Below, one piece after another: positions 54,696-63,150 of a stretch of DNA of 64,000 bases (position 1 is the first letter of the stretch; each line of letters opens with the position of its first letter). This DNA comes from Nocardia amamiensis. Its GTDB lineage: Bacteria > Actinomycetota > Actinomycetes > Mycobacteriales > Mycobacteriaceae. The stretch covers positions 62,001-126,000 of the forward strand of contig NZ_JADLQX010000014.1 in the NCBI RefSeq assembly GCF_015477605.1, in the 5' to 3' direction. A program made the position numbers and the translations under genes. Under the pieces are notes generated by a model. It searched no databases. It worked only from the letters and a program-made list of their open reading frames with translations, and had not been told where the DNA came from.

Positions 54696-54709
54696 TAGAA
54701 CATGTTCTA
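54696..54709. promoter_or_regulatory. KstR box
   Basis: TAGAACATGTTCTA, a perfect 14-base palindrome matching the KstR consensus (TNNAAC-NN-GTTNNA). It lies between kstR and fadE34 and overlaps a possible -10 of the fadE34 promoter (-35 TTGACT at 54672-54677). Confidence 0.93.
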
Positions 54710-54744
54710 GGTGTGGGAGTCACGCCGGAAAGGCGGTATGGAGT

Positions 54745-56970
54745 GTGACCATCGCCACCACTGACGAGCATAAAGCCGTTCAGGAGTCGATGCGCGGATG
54801 GGCCGCGTCGGTCCGTCCAATTGCAACAATGCGGACCGGTTCGCCCGACTTCTGGCGCGCCTACTGGCCCGCGCTCGCCGAGATCGGGATCTTCCGTGTC
54901 GCGGTGGCCGAGGACGCGGGTGGCGCGGGCGGTTCGGTCGCCGATCTCGCCGTTCTGGTGGAGCAGGCGGCGCACGATCTGGTCGGCGGCCCCGTGCTGG
55001 CAACGGCTTTGGCCAATCTGATCACCGCGGGAAGCCTCGACGAGGATCTGCCCTGCGGCGTCGCGCTCGACTTCGTTGTCGGTTCGACGGTGAGCGTACC
55101 CGCCGCAAGCGACGCGTTGTTGCTCACGGGTTCCTGGGATTCGGTACTCGGCGCGGCTCCGGGCACGGCCGTGCTGCTGCCGGTCGAGCTTCCGCACGGG
55201 CAGCGCTGGTGCCTGGTCCCGCCCGACGCCGAAGGCCTGCGGGTGGAGCCGCTCGCGCCGCTGGATCCGAGCACGCCGCTGGCGCGGGTGCAGTGCACGG
55301 ACCTGCGCGTGCCCGCCGAACGGGTGTTCGCCGCGCCGCACCCGGCCGAGGATCTGCTCGTCGCGCTGGTCGCCGCCGAGCTGGCCGGCCTCGCGGGCTG
55401 GTGCCTGCAGACGGCGGTCGAGTACGCCAAGGTGCGCGAGCAGTTCGGCCGCAAGATCGGATCGTTCCAGGCGGTCAAGCACATCTGCGCCTGGATGCTG
55501 TGCCGCACCGAGCTCATCCGCGCCGTCGCGGGCGACACCGCGGCCGCCGTGGACGAGGGTGGCGCGGAACTGCCGATCGCCGCCGCCATCGCGGCCGCCG
55601 TCGCGTTGGACGCGGCGGTCGACACCGCCAAGGACTGCATCCAGGTGCTCGGCGGGATCGGTTTCACCTGGGAGCACGACGCGCACCTGTACCTGCGCAG
55701 GGCGGTGGCGCTGCGCCAGCTGCTCGGCGGTTCGGCGCGCTGGCGGGCCCGGGTGACCGAGTTGACCCGGCGTGGCCTGCGGCGCACCACCGGCGCCGAC
55801 CGGGTCTTCGCCGCTGATGCCCTTTCTGGCATGAGCGGGGCCCTCCGTGGTCACGCTCCGCTACCGCCTCCGGGCCTGACTGCTCACGCCGGAGGCGTCG
55901 CCGTGGACGGCGACAGCGCCCATGAACTGGCCGCGGAGGTCGCGCGGATCGCGGCGCTGCCCGCCGATCGGCGGGGCGCGGCGCTGGTGGACGCGGGACT
56001 GGTCATGCCGCATTGGCCGCGGCCCTACGGACGCGGCGCCGATCCGATGACCGGCCTGATGATCTCCGAGGAACTGCGCCGCGCCGGGCTCGCCGCGCCG
56101 GATCTGGCCATCGGCGGTTGGGCGGTTCCCACGCTGCTGCAGCACGGCACACAGGAGCAGATCGACCGGTTCGCCTGGCCGACGCTGCGTGGCGAGGTGG
56201 TCTGGTGCCAGCTGTTCAGCGAGCCAGAGGCGGGTTCGGACCTGGCCGCGCTGCGCACCACCGCGAAAAAGGTGGACGGCGGTTGGGTGCTGCGCGGGCA
56301 AAAGGTGTGGACTTCGCTGGGCGACAAAGCGAATTGGGGAATTTGTTTGGCTCGCACCGATCCGGACGCGCCCAAGCATCGCGGAATCACCTATTTCCTG
56401 GTCGACATGCACAGCGCCGGACTGGAGATCCGCCCGCTGGTGCAGATCACCGGCGAGGCGCGATTCAGCGAGGTTTTTCTCGACGACGTATTCGTACCGG
56501 ACGACTGTGTGGTCGGCGCGGTGAACAACGGATGGAAAATCGCCCGCTCGACGCTGTCCACCGAACGGGTGGCAATGGGCGGCAATGGCATCGGGCCGGT
56601 ACTGGAAGAACTGATCGCGAAAACACCCGCAGCCGGTCCGGGTGCGGAACTGGTGAACGACAGGCTCGGCGGATTCGTCGCCGAAGCGATCGCGGGACTT
56701 TTGCTCGAGCAACGCGCCACGCTGAAGGCGCTGGTGGGCGCGGATCCGGGTGCGCAGAGTAGCGTACGGAAGTTGGTCGGGGTGCGCCACCGCCAAGCGG
56801 TCGCGGAATTCGCTGTCGAGACGGCAGGGCCCGTCGGCGCGCAGGATGCCGATGTGGTGAAGGAATTCCTGCTCACGCGTTGTCTATCGATCGCTGGTGG
56901 AACCGAGCAGATTCTGCTCACCGTGGCCGGTGAGCGGATTCTGGGGCTGCCTCGTGACGCGGATAACTAG
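54745..56970 (+). CDS. fadE34: Two-domain acyl-CoA dehydrogenase FadE34
   Basis: A 741-residue protein with two acyl-CoA dehydrogenase-like halves, as in FadE34/ChsE3, which dehydrogenates the cholesterol side chain at the C24 (five-carbon) stage. VREQFGRKIGSFQAVKHICA is the first-half signature; FSEPEAGSDLAALRTTAK and the C-terminal SIAGGTEQILLTVAGERILGLPR the second. GTG 54745 is the start. First gene of a six-gene unit behind the KstR box. Confidence 0.93.
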   Translation: MTIATTDEHKAVQESMRGWAASVRPIATMRTGSPDFWRAYWPALAEIGIFRVAVAEDAGGAGGSVADLAVLVEQAAHDLVGGPVLATALANLITAGSLDEDLPCGVALDFVVGSTVSVPAASDALLLTGSWDSVLGAAPGTAVLLPVELPHGQRWCLVPPDAEGLRVEPLAPLDPSTPLARVQCTDLRVPAERVFAAPHPAEDLLVALVAAELAGLAGWCLQTAVEYAKVREQFGRKIGSFQAVKHICAWMLCRTELIRAVAGDTAAAVDEGGAELPIAAAIAAAVALDAAVDTAKDCIQVLGGIGFTWEHDAHLYLRRAVALRQLLGGSARWRARVTELTRRGLRRTTGADRVFAADALSGMSGALRGHAPLPPPGLTAHAGGVAVDGDSAHELAAEVARIAALPADRRGAALVDAGLVMPHWPRPYGRGADPMTGLMISEELRRAGLAAPDLAIGGWAVPTLLQHGTQEQIDRFAWPTLRGEVVWCQLFSEPEAGSDLAALRTTAKKVDGGWVLRGQKVWTSLGDKANWGICLARTDPDAPKHRGITYFLVDMHSAGLEIRPLVQITGEARFSEVFLDDVFVPDDCVVGAVNNGWKIARSTLSTERVAMGGNGIGPVLEELIAKTPAAGPGAELVNDRLGGFVAEAIAGLLLEQRATLKALVGADPGAQSSVRKLVGVRHRQAVAEFAVETAGPVGAQDADVVKEFLLTRCLSIAGGTEQILLTVAGERILGLPRDADN

Positions 56971-56995
56971 TCATCGAGACAACTGGGAGAAAAGC

Positions 56996-58060
56996 GTGGA
57001 TTTCACCAGGGACGAGGGCCAAGACGCGGTGGCCGAAGTCGTCGTGAGCTTGATGGAGCACGAACCCGCACGCGATATGGAGCTGTGGCCGAGACTGGTC
57101 GACTCCGGCCTGCTTGCCGTTCCGTTGCCGGAGCGCCACGGTGGCGACGGCATGGGTCTACTCGAGGTGTCCGTGCTCCTCACCGAGCTGGCTATGGACG
57201 CCGTCGCGGTGCCTGCCCTTCCTACGCTCGGCTTCGGTGTGCTGCCACTGGTGGCCTCCGCGCCCGAGAGCGTGCAGGCGCAGGTGCTGCCCGAGGTCGC
57301 CAAGGGCACCGTGCTCACCGCGGCGCTGAGTGAACCGGCGGCGCCGTTCATCGACAAGCCGGAGACCATCGCGGTCACCAGCGGCAAGACGGTGCGCGTC
57401 AGCGGGTGCAAGATCGCCGTGCCCTACGCGGAGCAGGCACGCTGGCTGCTGGTGCCGACCAATTCCGGTATCGCGCTGATCGATGCGGATGCCGAGGGGA
57501 TCACCCTGACGCAGACGCCGGTCTCCGGCGGCATCCCGGAATACACCGTGTTGCTGGACCAGGTGGAGATTCCCGCCGACTACCTGTGGCCGACCGGGCT
57601 GGGCGATCTGCACCGGCTGGCGCTCGCCTCGATCGGTTCGGTGGCCGACGGGCTGCTGAAGGGCGCGATAATCCTGACCGCCGAGCACCTGCGCACCCGC
57701 AACCAATTCGGCAGGCCGCTGGCGCAGTTCCAGGCTGTGGCCCAGCAGATCGCGGACCTGTACGTCGTCTCGCGCACGCTGCACGTCGCCGCGGCGTCGG
57801 CGAACTGGGCGCTTGCCCAGCACGATGCGAGTCAGCAGCACCGTGAGCGCACCGACGACGACCTGGAGATCCTGGCCTACACCGTGGCCGCGGAACTGCC
57901 AACGGCCATGCAGAAGTGTCATCACCTGCACGGCGGTCTCGGCGTGGACATGACCCACCCGATGCATCGCTACTACTCGCAGGCCAAGGACATCGCCCGC
58001 TGGCTCGGCGGGGCGTCGTTCCGACTCGATCGATTGGGGGCGAGATGTTCATCGACCTGA
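56996..58060 (+). CDS. chsE1: Acyl-CoA dehydrogenase alpha subunit ChsE1 (FadE28-like)
   Basis: A 354-residue subunit that pairs with ChsE2 to dehydrogenate the three-carbon (propanoyl-CoA) cholesterol side chain. The end QKCHHLHGGLGVDMTHPMHR and LGARCSST matches mycobacterial FadE28. GTG 56996 has GGGAGAAA upstream. The 3' end overlaps chsE2 by 16 bases, as expected for heteromeric partners. Confidence 0.92.
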   Translation: MDFTRDEGQDAVAEVVVSLMEHEPARDMELWPRLVDSGLLAVPLPERHGGDGMGLLEVSVLLTELAMDAVAVPALPTLGFGVLPLVASAPESVQAQVLPEVAKGTVLTAALSEPAAPFIDKPETIAVTSGKTVRVSGCKIAVPYAEQARWLLVPTNSGIALIDADAEGITLTQTPVSGGIPEYTVLLDQVEIPADYLWPTGLGDLHRLALASIGSVADGLLKGAIILTAEHLRTRNQFGRPLAQFQAVAQQIADLYVVSRTLHVAAASANWALAQHDASQQHRERTDDDLEILAYTVAAELPTAMQKCHHLHGGLGVDMTHPMHRYYSQAKDIARWLGGASFRLDRLGARCSST

Positions 58061-59205
58061 CCGCCGAGCAGCGCCGGTTACGCGACGAACTGCGTGCCTA
58101 TTTCGCGGATCTCGTGACTCCCGAGGAGGAGGCCGAGATGGCGGTGAACCGGCACGGCGACGCCTACCGCGCGGTGGTGCGGAGGATGGGACGCGACGGC
58201 TGGCTCGGCGTCGGTTGGCCGAAGGAGTACGGCGGCCAGGGCTTCGGGCCGGTCGAGCAGCAGATCTTCTTCAACGAGGCGGTCCGGGCCGACGTCCCGC
58301 TTCCGCTGGTGACCCTGCTGACAGTCGGTCCGACCCTGCAGCAGTTCGGCACCGAGGAACAGAAGCAGCAGTTCCTGCCCGGAATCCTCAGTGGTGACAT
58401 CCATTTCGCGATCGGCTACTCCGAACCCGAAGCGGGCACCGACCTGGCGTCGCTGCGCACCTCCGCGGTGCGCGACGAGTCCGGGGACTGGATCGTCAAC
58501 GGGCAGAAGATCTTCACCACCGGCGCGCACGAGGCGGACTACGTCTGGCTGGCCTGCCGCACCGGCCCGGCCGAGTCGCGCCACCGCGGCATCACCATCC
58601 TGATCGTGGACACCACCGACCCCGGCTACTCGTGGACGCCGATCATCACCTGCGACGGCGCCCACCACACCAACGCGACCTACTTCGACAACGTGCGAGT
58701 GCCGGCGAACATGCTGGTCGGCGCGGAGAACGAGGGCTGGAAGCTGATCACGACGCAGCTCAATCACGAGCGGGTGAGCCTGGGTCCGTCCGGCAAGATC
58801 GAGCAGCTCTACGACCGGGTACGCGATTGGGCGCAGGCGCGCGGTGTGCTCGGCGAACTCGACGTGCGGCGCTCGCTCGGGCGCATGCACGCCATGGTCC
58901 GGCTGAACGAACTGCTGAACTGGCAGGTGGCCGCGACCGCAGACGGCGATCAGGCGCAGGTGATCGCCGACGCCTCGGCCACCAAGGTCTTCTCCACCGA
59001 GTCGCTGCAGGAGGCGGGCCGGCTCGCCGAGGAGATCATCGGCCGCTACGGCGATCGAGCCGACCCCGGCACCGCCGAACTGTCCACGTGGCTGGACCGC
59101 CGGACCAAGCAGAACCTGGTGGTGACCTTCGGCGGCGGTGTCAACGAGGTGATGCGCGAACTGGTCGCCTCGTCCGGACTGCGCTTGCCGCGAGTCCCCC
59201 GATAA
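58045..59205 (+). CDS. chsE2: Acyl-CoA dehydrogenase beta subunit ChsE2 (FadE29-like)
   Basis: A 386-residue subunit: MFIDLTAEQRRLRDELRAYF start, GYSEPEAGTDLASLRTSAV, and the end VTFGGGVNEVMRELVASSGL match FadE29. It forms the heterotetramer with ChsE1. ATG lies inside the chsE1 3' end. Followed 18 bases later by chsH2. Confidence 0.94.
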   Translation: MFIDLTAEQRRLRDELRAYFADLVTPEEEAEMAVNRHGDAYRAVVRRMGRDGWLGVGWPKEYGGQGFGPVEQQIFFNEAVRADVPLPLVTLLTVGPTLQQFGTEEQKQQFLPGILSGDIHFAIGYSEPEAGTDLASLRTSAVRDESGDWIVNGQKIFTTGAHEADYVWLACRTGPAESRHRGITILIVDTTDPGYSWTPIITCDGAHHTNATYFDNVRVPANMLVGAENEGWKLITTQLNHERVSLGPSGKIEQLYDRVRDWAQARGVLGELDVRRSLGRMHAMVRLNELLNWQVAATADGDQAQVIADASATKVFSTESLQEAGRLAEEIIGRYGDRADPGTAELSTWLDRRTKQNLVVTFGGGVNEVMRELVASSGLRLPRVPR

Positions 59206-59223
59206 TCAGTAAAGGAGTCGCGC

Positions 59224-60159
59224 GTGCCGGAAACCACCACTCCGGAAGCGATCATCACCGCGGCCGAGGCCATCCGGGCGGCGGGCGAGTGCGCGCCCCG
59301 TTTCGGGCGAGATCCGGTGAACCAGCCGATGATCAACAACTGGGTCGAGGCCCTCGGCGATGCCAATCCCATCTACGTCGACGAGGCGGCGGCTCGCGCC
59401 GCGGGACATCCCGGCGTCGTCGCCCCGCCCGCGATGGCTCAGGTGTGGACCATGTTCGGGCTGAAGGGTTCCCGGCCCGCCGACGACCCGATGGGCGCGG
59501 TGACCGAACTGCTCGACGCCGCAGGCTACACTTCCGTGGTCGCCACCGACTGTCAGCAGACCTACTACCGCTACCTCAATGTGGGCGAACAGGTTTCGGT
59601 GACCAGCAGGCTTTCGGACATCCGCGGCCCGAAGCGGACCGCGCTGGGGGAAGGGTGGTTCGTCACCTTCCGGACCACCTGGCGTGTCGGCGACGAGGTG
59701 GTCGCCGAGATGCTGTTCCGGCTGCTGAAATTCGCGCCGGGCACCGCGGCGCCGAAACCAGCCGCAGCCGACCGGGTCAAGCCGCTGGTCTCGCTGGACA
59801 CCGAATTCTTCTGGGAGGGAACCAAAATCGGCGAGCTGCGGATTCAGCGGCTGCCGGACGGATCGCTGCGGCACCCGCCCATTCCGGCCATCTGGCAGGA
59901 CAAGTCGAAGCCGACCGATTACGTGGTCGCTTCTGGGCGCGGCAGCGTGTTCAGTTACGTCGTGCACCACGCGCCGAAGGTGCCGGGGCGGCAGCTGCCG
60001 TTCGTGGTCGCGCTGGTCGAATTGGAGGAGGGCGTGCGCATGCTCGGGGAACTGCGCGGCATCGACCCCGCCGAGGTGCGGGTCGGCCTGGCGGTCGAGG
60101 TGGGCTTCGAGAAGCTGGACGACGAGGCGACCCTGCCGTTCTGGCAGGTGGTCTCGTGA
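59224..60159 (+). CDS. chsH2: Enoyl-CoA hydratase/aldolase-partner subunit ChsH2 (MaoC plus DUF35)
   Basis: A 311-residue protein, same length as Rv3542c. The N-terminal MaoC-like hot-dog domain (ALGDANPIYVDEAAARAAGH) supports hydration of the 17-propenoyl-CoA; the C-terminal DUF35 domain binds Ltp2 in the aldolase complex. AAAGGAG precedes GTG 59224. The stop overlaps the chsH1 GTG. Confidence 0.93.
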   Translation: MPETTTPEAIITAAEAIRAAGECAPRFGRDPVNQPMINNWVEALGDANPIYVDEAAARAAGHPGVVAPPAMAQVWTMFGLKGSRPADDPMGAVTELLDAAGYTSVVATDCQQTYYRYLNVGEQVSVTSRLSDIRGPKRTALGEGWFVTFRTTWRVGDEVVAEMLFRLLKFAPGTAAPKPAAADRVKPLVSLDTEFFWEGTKIGELRIQRLPDGSLRHPPIPAIWQDKSKPTDYVVASGRGSVFSYVVHHAPKVPGRQLPFVVALVELEEGVRMLGELRGIDPAEVRVGLAVEVGFEKLDDEATLPFWQVVS

Positions 60160-60581
60160 ATTCCGCCGTGGAACCGGATGCCGTCCGGGTCGGCACCGTG
60201 CTGCCCGAGCTGGTCATCACCGCCGATCCGACGTTCGTGATCAGCACCGCCCTGGCCACCCGGGATTTCCAGGACGTGCACCACGACCGGGACAAGGCCG
60301 TCGCCCGCGGCTCCAAGGACATCTTCGTCAACATCCTCACCGACACCGGTCTCGTGCAGCGTTTCGTCACCGACTGGGCCGGTCCGCGCGCGATCGTGAA
60401 GTCGCTCGCGCTGCGCCTGGGTGTGCCGCTGTACGCGGGTGACACGCTGACCCTCACCGGCACGGTGACCGCGCTGGAAGACGACGACATTCACATCGAC
60501 GTGGTCGGCAAGGACAGCCTCGGCGATCACATCACGGCCACGGCCGTCATTGCGTTGCGGAGGGCTGATGACGAGGACTGA
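60156..60581 (+). CDS. chsH1: MaoC-like enoyl-CoA hydratase subunit ChsH1
   Basis: A 141-residue hot-dog fold protein. The catalytic hydratase motif is in FQDVHHDRDKAVARGSKDIFVN (Asp and His). It makes the active heteromer with the ChsH2 N-domain. GTG 60156 overlaps the chsH2 stop; the 3' end overlaps ltp2 by 14 bases. Confidence 0.92.
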   Translation: MNSAVEPDAVRVGTVLPELVITADPTFVISTALATRDFQDVHHDRDKAVARGSKDIFVNILTDTGLVQRFVTDWAGPRAIVKSLALRLGVPLYAGDTLTLTGTVTALEDDDIHIDVVGKDSLGDHITATAVIALRRADDED

Positions 60582-61758
60582 GCACGCCATGTCCGGCCGC
60601 GCGGCCATCGTCGGCATCGGCGCGACGGATTTCTCCAAGGACTCCGGGCGCAGCGAACTGCGGCTGGCCGCCGAGGCGGTCACCGCGGCGCTGGCGGACG
60701 CCGGCTTGACGGCGGCCGATGTGGACGGCCTGACCACGTTCACCATGGACACCAACACCCAGGCCGCGGTGGCCAGGGCGGTCGGGATTCCGCGGCTGAC
60801 CTTCTTCAGCCACATCGGCTACGGCGGCGGCGCGGCCTGCGCCACCGTTCAGCAGGCCGCCATGGCGGTGGCCACCGGCATCGCCGACGTGGTGGTGGCC
60901 TATCGCGCGTTCAATGAGCGTTCGGTGTCGCGGTTCGGGCAGTTCTCCACGGCGCTGGCCACCGCGCCCACCTCGTCGGGCATCGACGCGGGCTGGTCCT
61001 ACCCGCAGGGGCTGGGCACGCCGGCCGCGCAGGTGGCGATGGTCGCTCGGCGCTACATGCACGTCTACGGGGCCACCAGCGCGGATTTCGGACGTGTCGC
61101 GGTCGCCGACCGCAAGCACGCCGCGGTGAACCCGGCCGCCTTCTTCTACGGCAAGCCGATCACGCTGGACGAGCACCAGAATTCCCGCTGGATCGCCGAG
61201 CCACTGCACCTGCTGGACTGCTGCCAGGAGTCCGACGGGGGCGTCGCGATCGTGGTCACGAGCGTCGAGCGCGCCCGCGACCTGCCGCAGCGTCCCGCCG
61301 TGATCGCCGCGGCCGCGCAGGGTTCCGGCGCGGACCAGTACGTGATGACCAGTTACTACCGCGACGCCATGACCGGCCTGCCGGAGATGGGCCTGGTCGG
61401 CGACCAGCTGTGGGCGCAGAGCGGGTTGCGTCCGGAGGACATGCAGGCGGCGATCCTCTACGACCACTTCACCCCGTTCGTCCTCATGCAGCTGGAGGAA
61501 CTCGGTTTCTGCCCGCGCGGCGAGGCGAAGGACTTCATCGCCGACGGCGCCATCGAGATCGGCGGGCGCCTGCCGCTGAACACCCACGGCGGACAGCTCG
61601 GGGAGGCCTACATCCACGGCATGAACGGCATCGCCGAAGCGGTCCGGCAGATCCGCGGCACCTCGGTCAACCCGGTCGAGAATCTGGAGAACATCCTGGT
61701 CACCGCGGGTACCGGTGTGCCGACCTCCGGTCTGATCCTGTCCGCCCACGCCGGCTAG
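60568..61758 (+). CDS. ltp2: Thiolase-like aldolase Ltp2
   Basis: A 396-residue thiolase-superfamily protein. With ChsH2 it performs retro-aldol cleavage releasing propionyl-CoA and the 17-keto steroid. AAIVGIGATDFSKDSGRSELRL, ADVVVAYRAFNERS and NTHGGQLGEAYIHGMNGI match mycobacterial Ltp2; the usual thiolase nucleophile Cys is replaced, as in this subfamily. ATG 60568 has GGAGGG upstream; ATG 60589 (MSGRAAIVG) aligns with the family start. Ends the operon. Confidence 0.94.
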   Translation: MTRTEHAMSGRAAIVGIGATDFSKDSGRSELRLAAEAVTAALADAGLTAADVDGLTTFTMDTNTQAAVARAVGIPRLTFFSHIGYGGGAACATVQQAAMAVATGIADVVVAYRAFNERSVSRFGQFSTALATAPTSSGIDAGWSYPQGLGTPAAQVAMVARRYMHVYGATSADFGRVAVADRKHAAVNPAAFFYGKPITLDEHQNSRWIAEPLHLLDCCQESDGGVAIVVTSVERARDLPQRPAVIAAAAQGSGADQYVMTSYYRDAMTGLPEMGLVGDQLWAQSGLRPEDMQAAILYDHFTPFVLMQLEELGFCPRGEAKDFIADGAIEIGGRLPLNTHGGQLGEAYIHGMNGIAEAVRQIRGTSVNPVENLENILVTAGTGVPTSGLILSAHAG

Positions 61759-61844
61759 CGCCGGATCGGGATCGCGCTTCGCGGCGGGTGGAAGCGGTGC
61801 GGTGGAATGCTCTGGCGTGCGGCGGCGAGCGTTAGGTTGAGGCG

Positions 61845-62279
61845 GTGACGGATCGGCATCTGGTGGATGTGCACGTTCTGTTACTGCGCGGCGAGGAGCT
61901 GCTGCTGAGCAGACGGCGCAGCGCCGACGAGTTCGACGGACGGTGGCATCTTCCGGCGGGCAGGCTGGAGGCGGGAGAGTCGGCGACGGCCGGGGCGGTA
62001 CGTGAGGCGCGGGAGGAGACCGGGGTCGAGATCGAGCCGGACGACCTGAACTTCGTGCACGTCGCGCATGTGGTCGCGGCCGGTCGGGAAGCACGGCTCG
62101 GGTTGTTCTTCGAGACGTCACGGTGGGTCGGCGAGCCGGTCAACCGGGAGCCGGACAACTGCTACGAGCTGCGCTGGTTTCCGCTGGACGAACTGCCGGA
62201 CGACATCATCGAATACCCGTTGGAGGCGATTCGTGGCCGCGCCCGCGGCGAGAGGTATTCCGAACGAGGCTGGCCGTGA
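61845..62279 (+). CDS. Nudix hydrolase
   Basis: A 144-residue protein with an intact Nudix box, AGRLEAGESATAGAVREAREETGV (GX5EX7REXXEEXG). Hydrolyses a nucleoside diphosphate linked to another group; substrate unknown. The GTG at 61845 is six bases behind TAGGTT (61833-61838), a leaderless pattern. Stands alone between ltp2 and a convergent tetR gene. Confidence 0.88.
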   Translation: MTDRHLVDVHVLLLRGEELLLSRRRSADEFDGRWHLPAGRLEAGESATAGAVREAREETGVEIEPDDLNFVHVAHVVAAGREARLGLFFETSRWVGEPVNREPDNCYELRWFPLDELPDDIIEYPLEAIRGRARGERYSERGWP

Positions 62280-62488
62280 CGCGGATCGAGTCGGCGGCAT
62301 GGACGTGCAGAGCTTCGGCCGCAAGGGTGCCGCGTGGAAGGCGGGCCGATCACCGAGCTCGAATCAAGCAGCGCTGCCAAGCCTTGTGGGTGCTGACTGC
62401 CCGGGACCGGCCGCCGATCTGGCATGGTCATCCGCCGGTGCTGCGAATTCCCGCGCTGAGCAGATGATCGGGTGGTGTTCGATATCGC

Positions 62489-63088
62489 TCACAAGGCGCG
62501 CAAGTAGACCGCGAACAGGGTCGTGAGCTGATCGACGCTGGCCTGGGTGCCGGGTGCGAGATGGGTGCGGTTGCCCGTGCAGCGGTCGAAGACCGCGCCC
62601 TCGAGCACGGCGACGAAGTCGGCGGCGGCGGTTTCCGGGTCGGTGGAACCCTTGGCGCGGAATAGTTCTCGCGCATGCCCGACGGAGAACAAGCTGCGCG
62701 CGAGCCGGGCGCGCAGTTCGGGGTCCGCGCGTAGTTCCGCGAGCAGCGCATGCCGGGCGATCAGGTGGTTGCCACGTTCGGCGAGCAGCCGATCGACCCA
62801 CATCGCGATCGCGCGTCCGGCCGGCTCGGGATCGAGTGCGGTGTCCTGCGTGCCGGATGCCTCCAGGCTCGGGCCGGCAGCGATGAAGTCGGCGCGTGAT
62901 CGCTCGGCGATGCGGTCCGCGACGCCCGCGAGCAGTGCGCGTCTGGTGCGGAAGTAGTACGAGGCCGAACCGGCGGGCAGGTCGAGCGCGGTGTCCAGTG
63001 CGCGGTGGGTGAGCGAGCGGATTCCTCGGGTCGCGATCAGATCGATGGCCGTGTCGAGGAGGAGCATGCGCCGGTCGCTTGTGGACAT
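62489..63088 (-). CDS. TetR-family regulator
   Basis: A 199-residue TetR protein with the helix-turn-helix GIRSLTHRALDTALDLPAGSASYYF (about residues 22-46). ATG 63088 gives MSTSDRRMLLLDT; an in-frame GTG lies six bases earlier. An operator-like palindrome at 63120-63137 lies between it and the divergent ATPase gene. Inducer unknown. Confidence 0.85.
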   Translation of the reverse strand: MSTSDRRMLLLDTAIDLIATRGIRSLTHRALDTALDLPAGSASYYFRTRRALLAGVADRIAERSRADFIAAGPSLEASGTQDTALDPEPAGRAIAMWVDRLLAERGNHLIARHALLAELRADPELRARLARSLFSVGHARELFRAKGSTDPETAAADFVAVLEGAVFDRCTGNRTHLAPGTQASVDQLTTLFAVYLRAL

Positions 63089-63119
63089 GATCACCTTTCC
63101 TGGCCGCCGGTCGGGCCGC

Positions 63120-63137
63120 CCTCTACAAATGTAGAGG
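63120..63137. promoter_or_regulatory. Palindrome between tetR and the ZapE-type gene
   Basis: CCTCTACA-AA-TGTAGAGG, a perfect eight-base inverted repeat. It is a likely TetR operator, about 32 bases from the tetR start and 14 from the ATPase ATG. Confidence 0.65.
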
Positions 63138-63150
63138 ACGAGGAGGTGTC

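Noticed and set aside
58632..60155. Upstream extension of the chsH1 frame through chsE2 and chsH2
   Set aside because: Only the part from GTG 60156 resembles ChsH1; the rest is out of frame with recognised genes.
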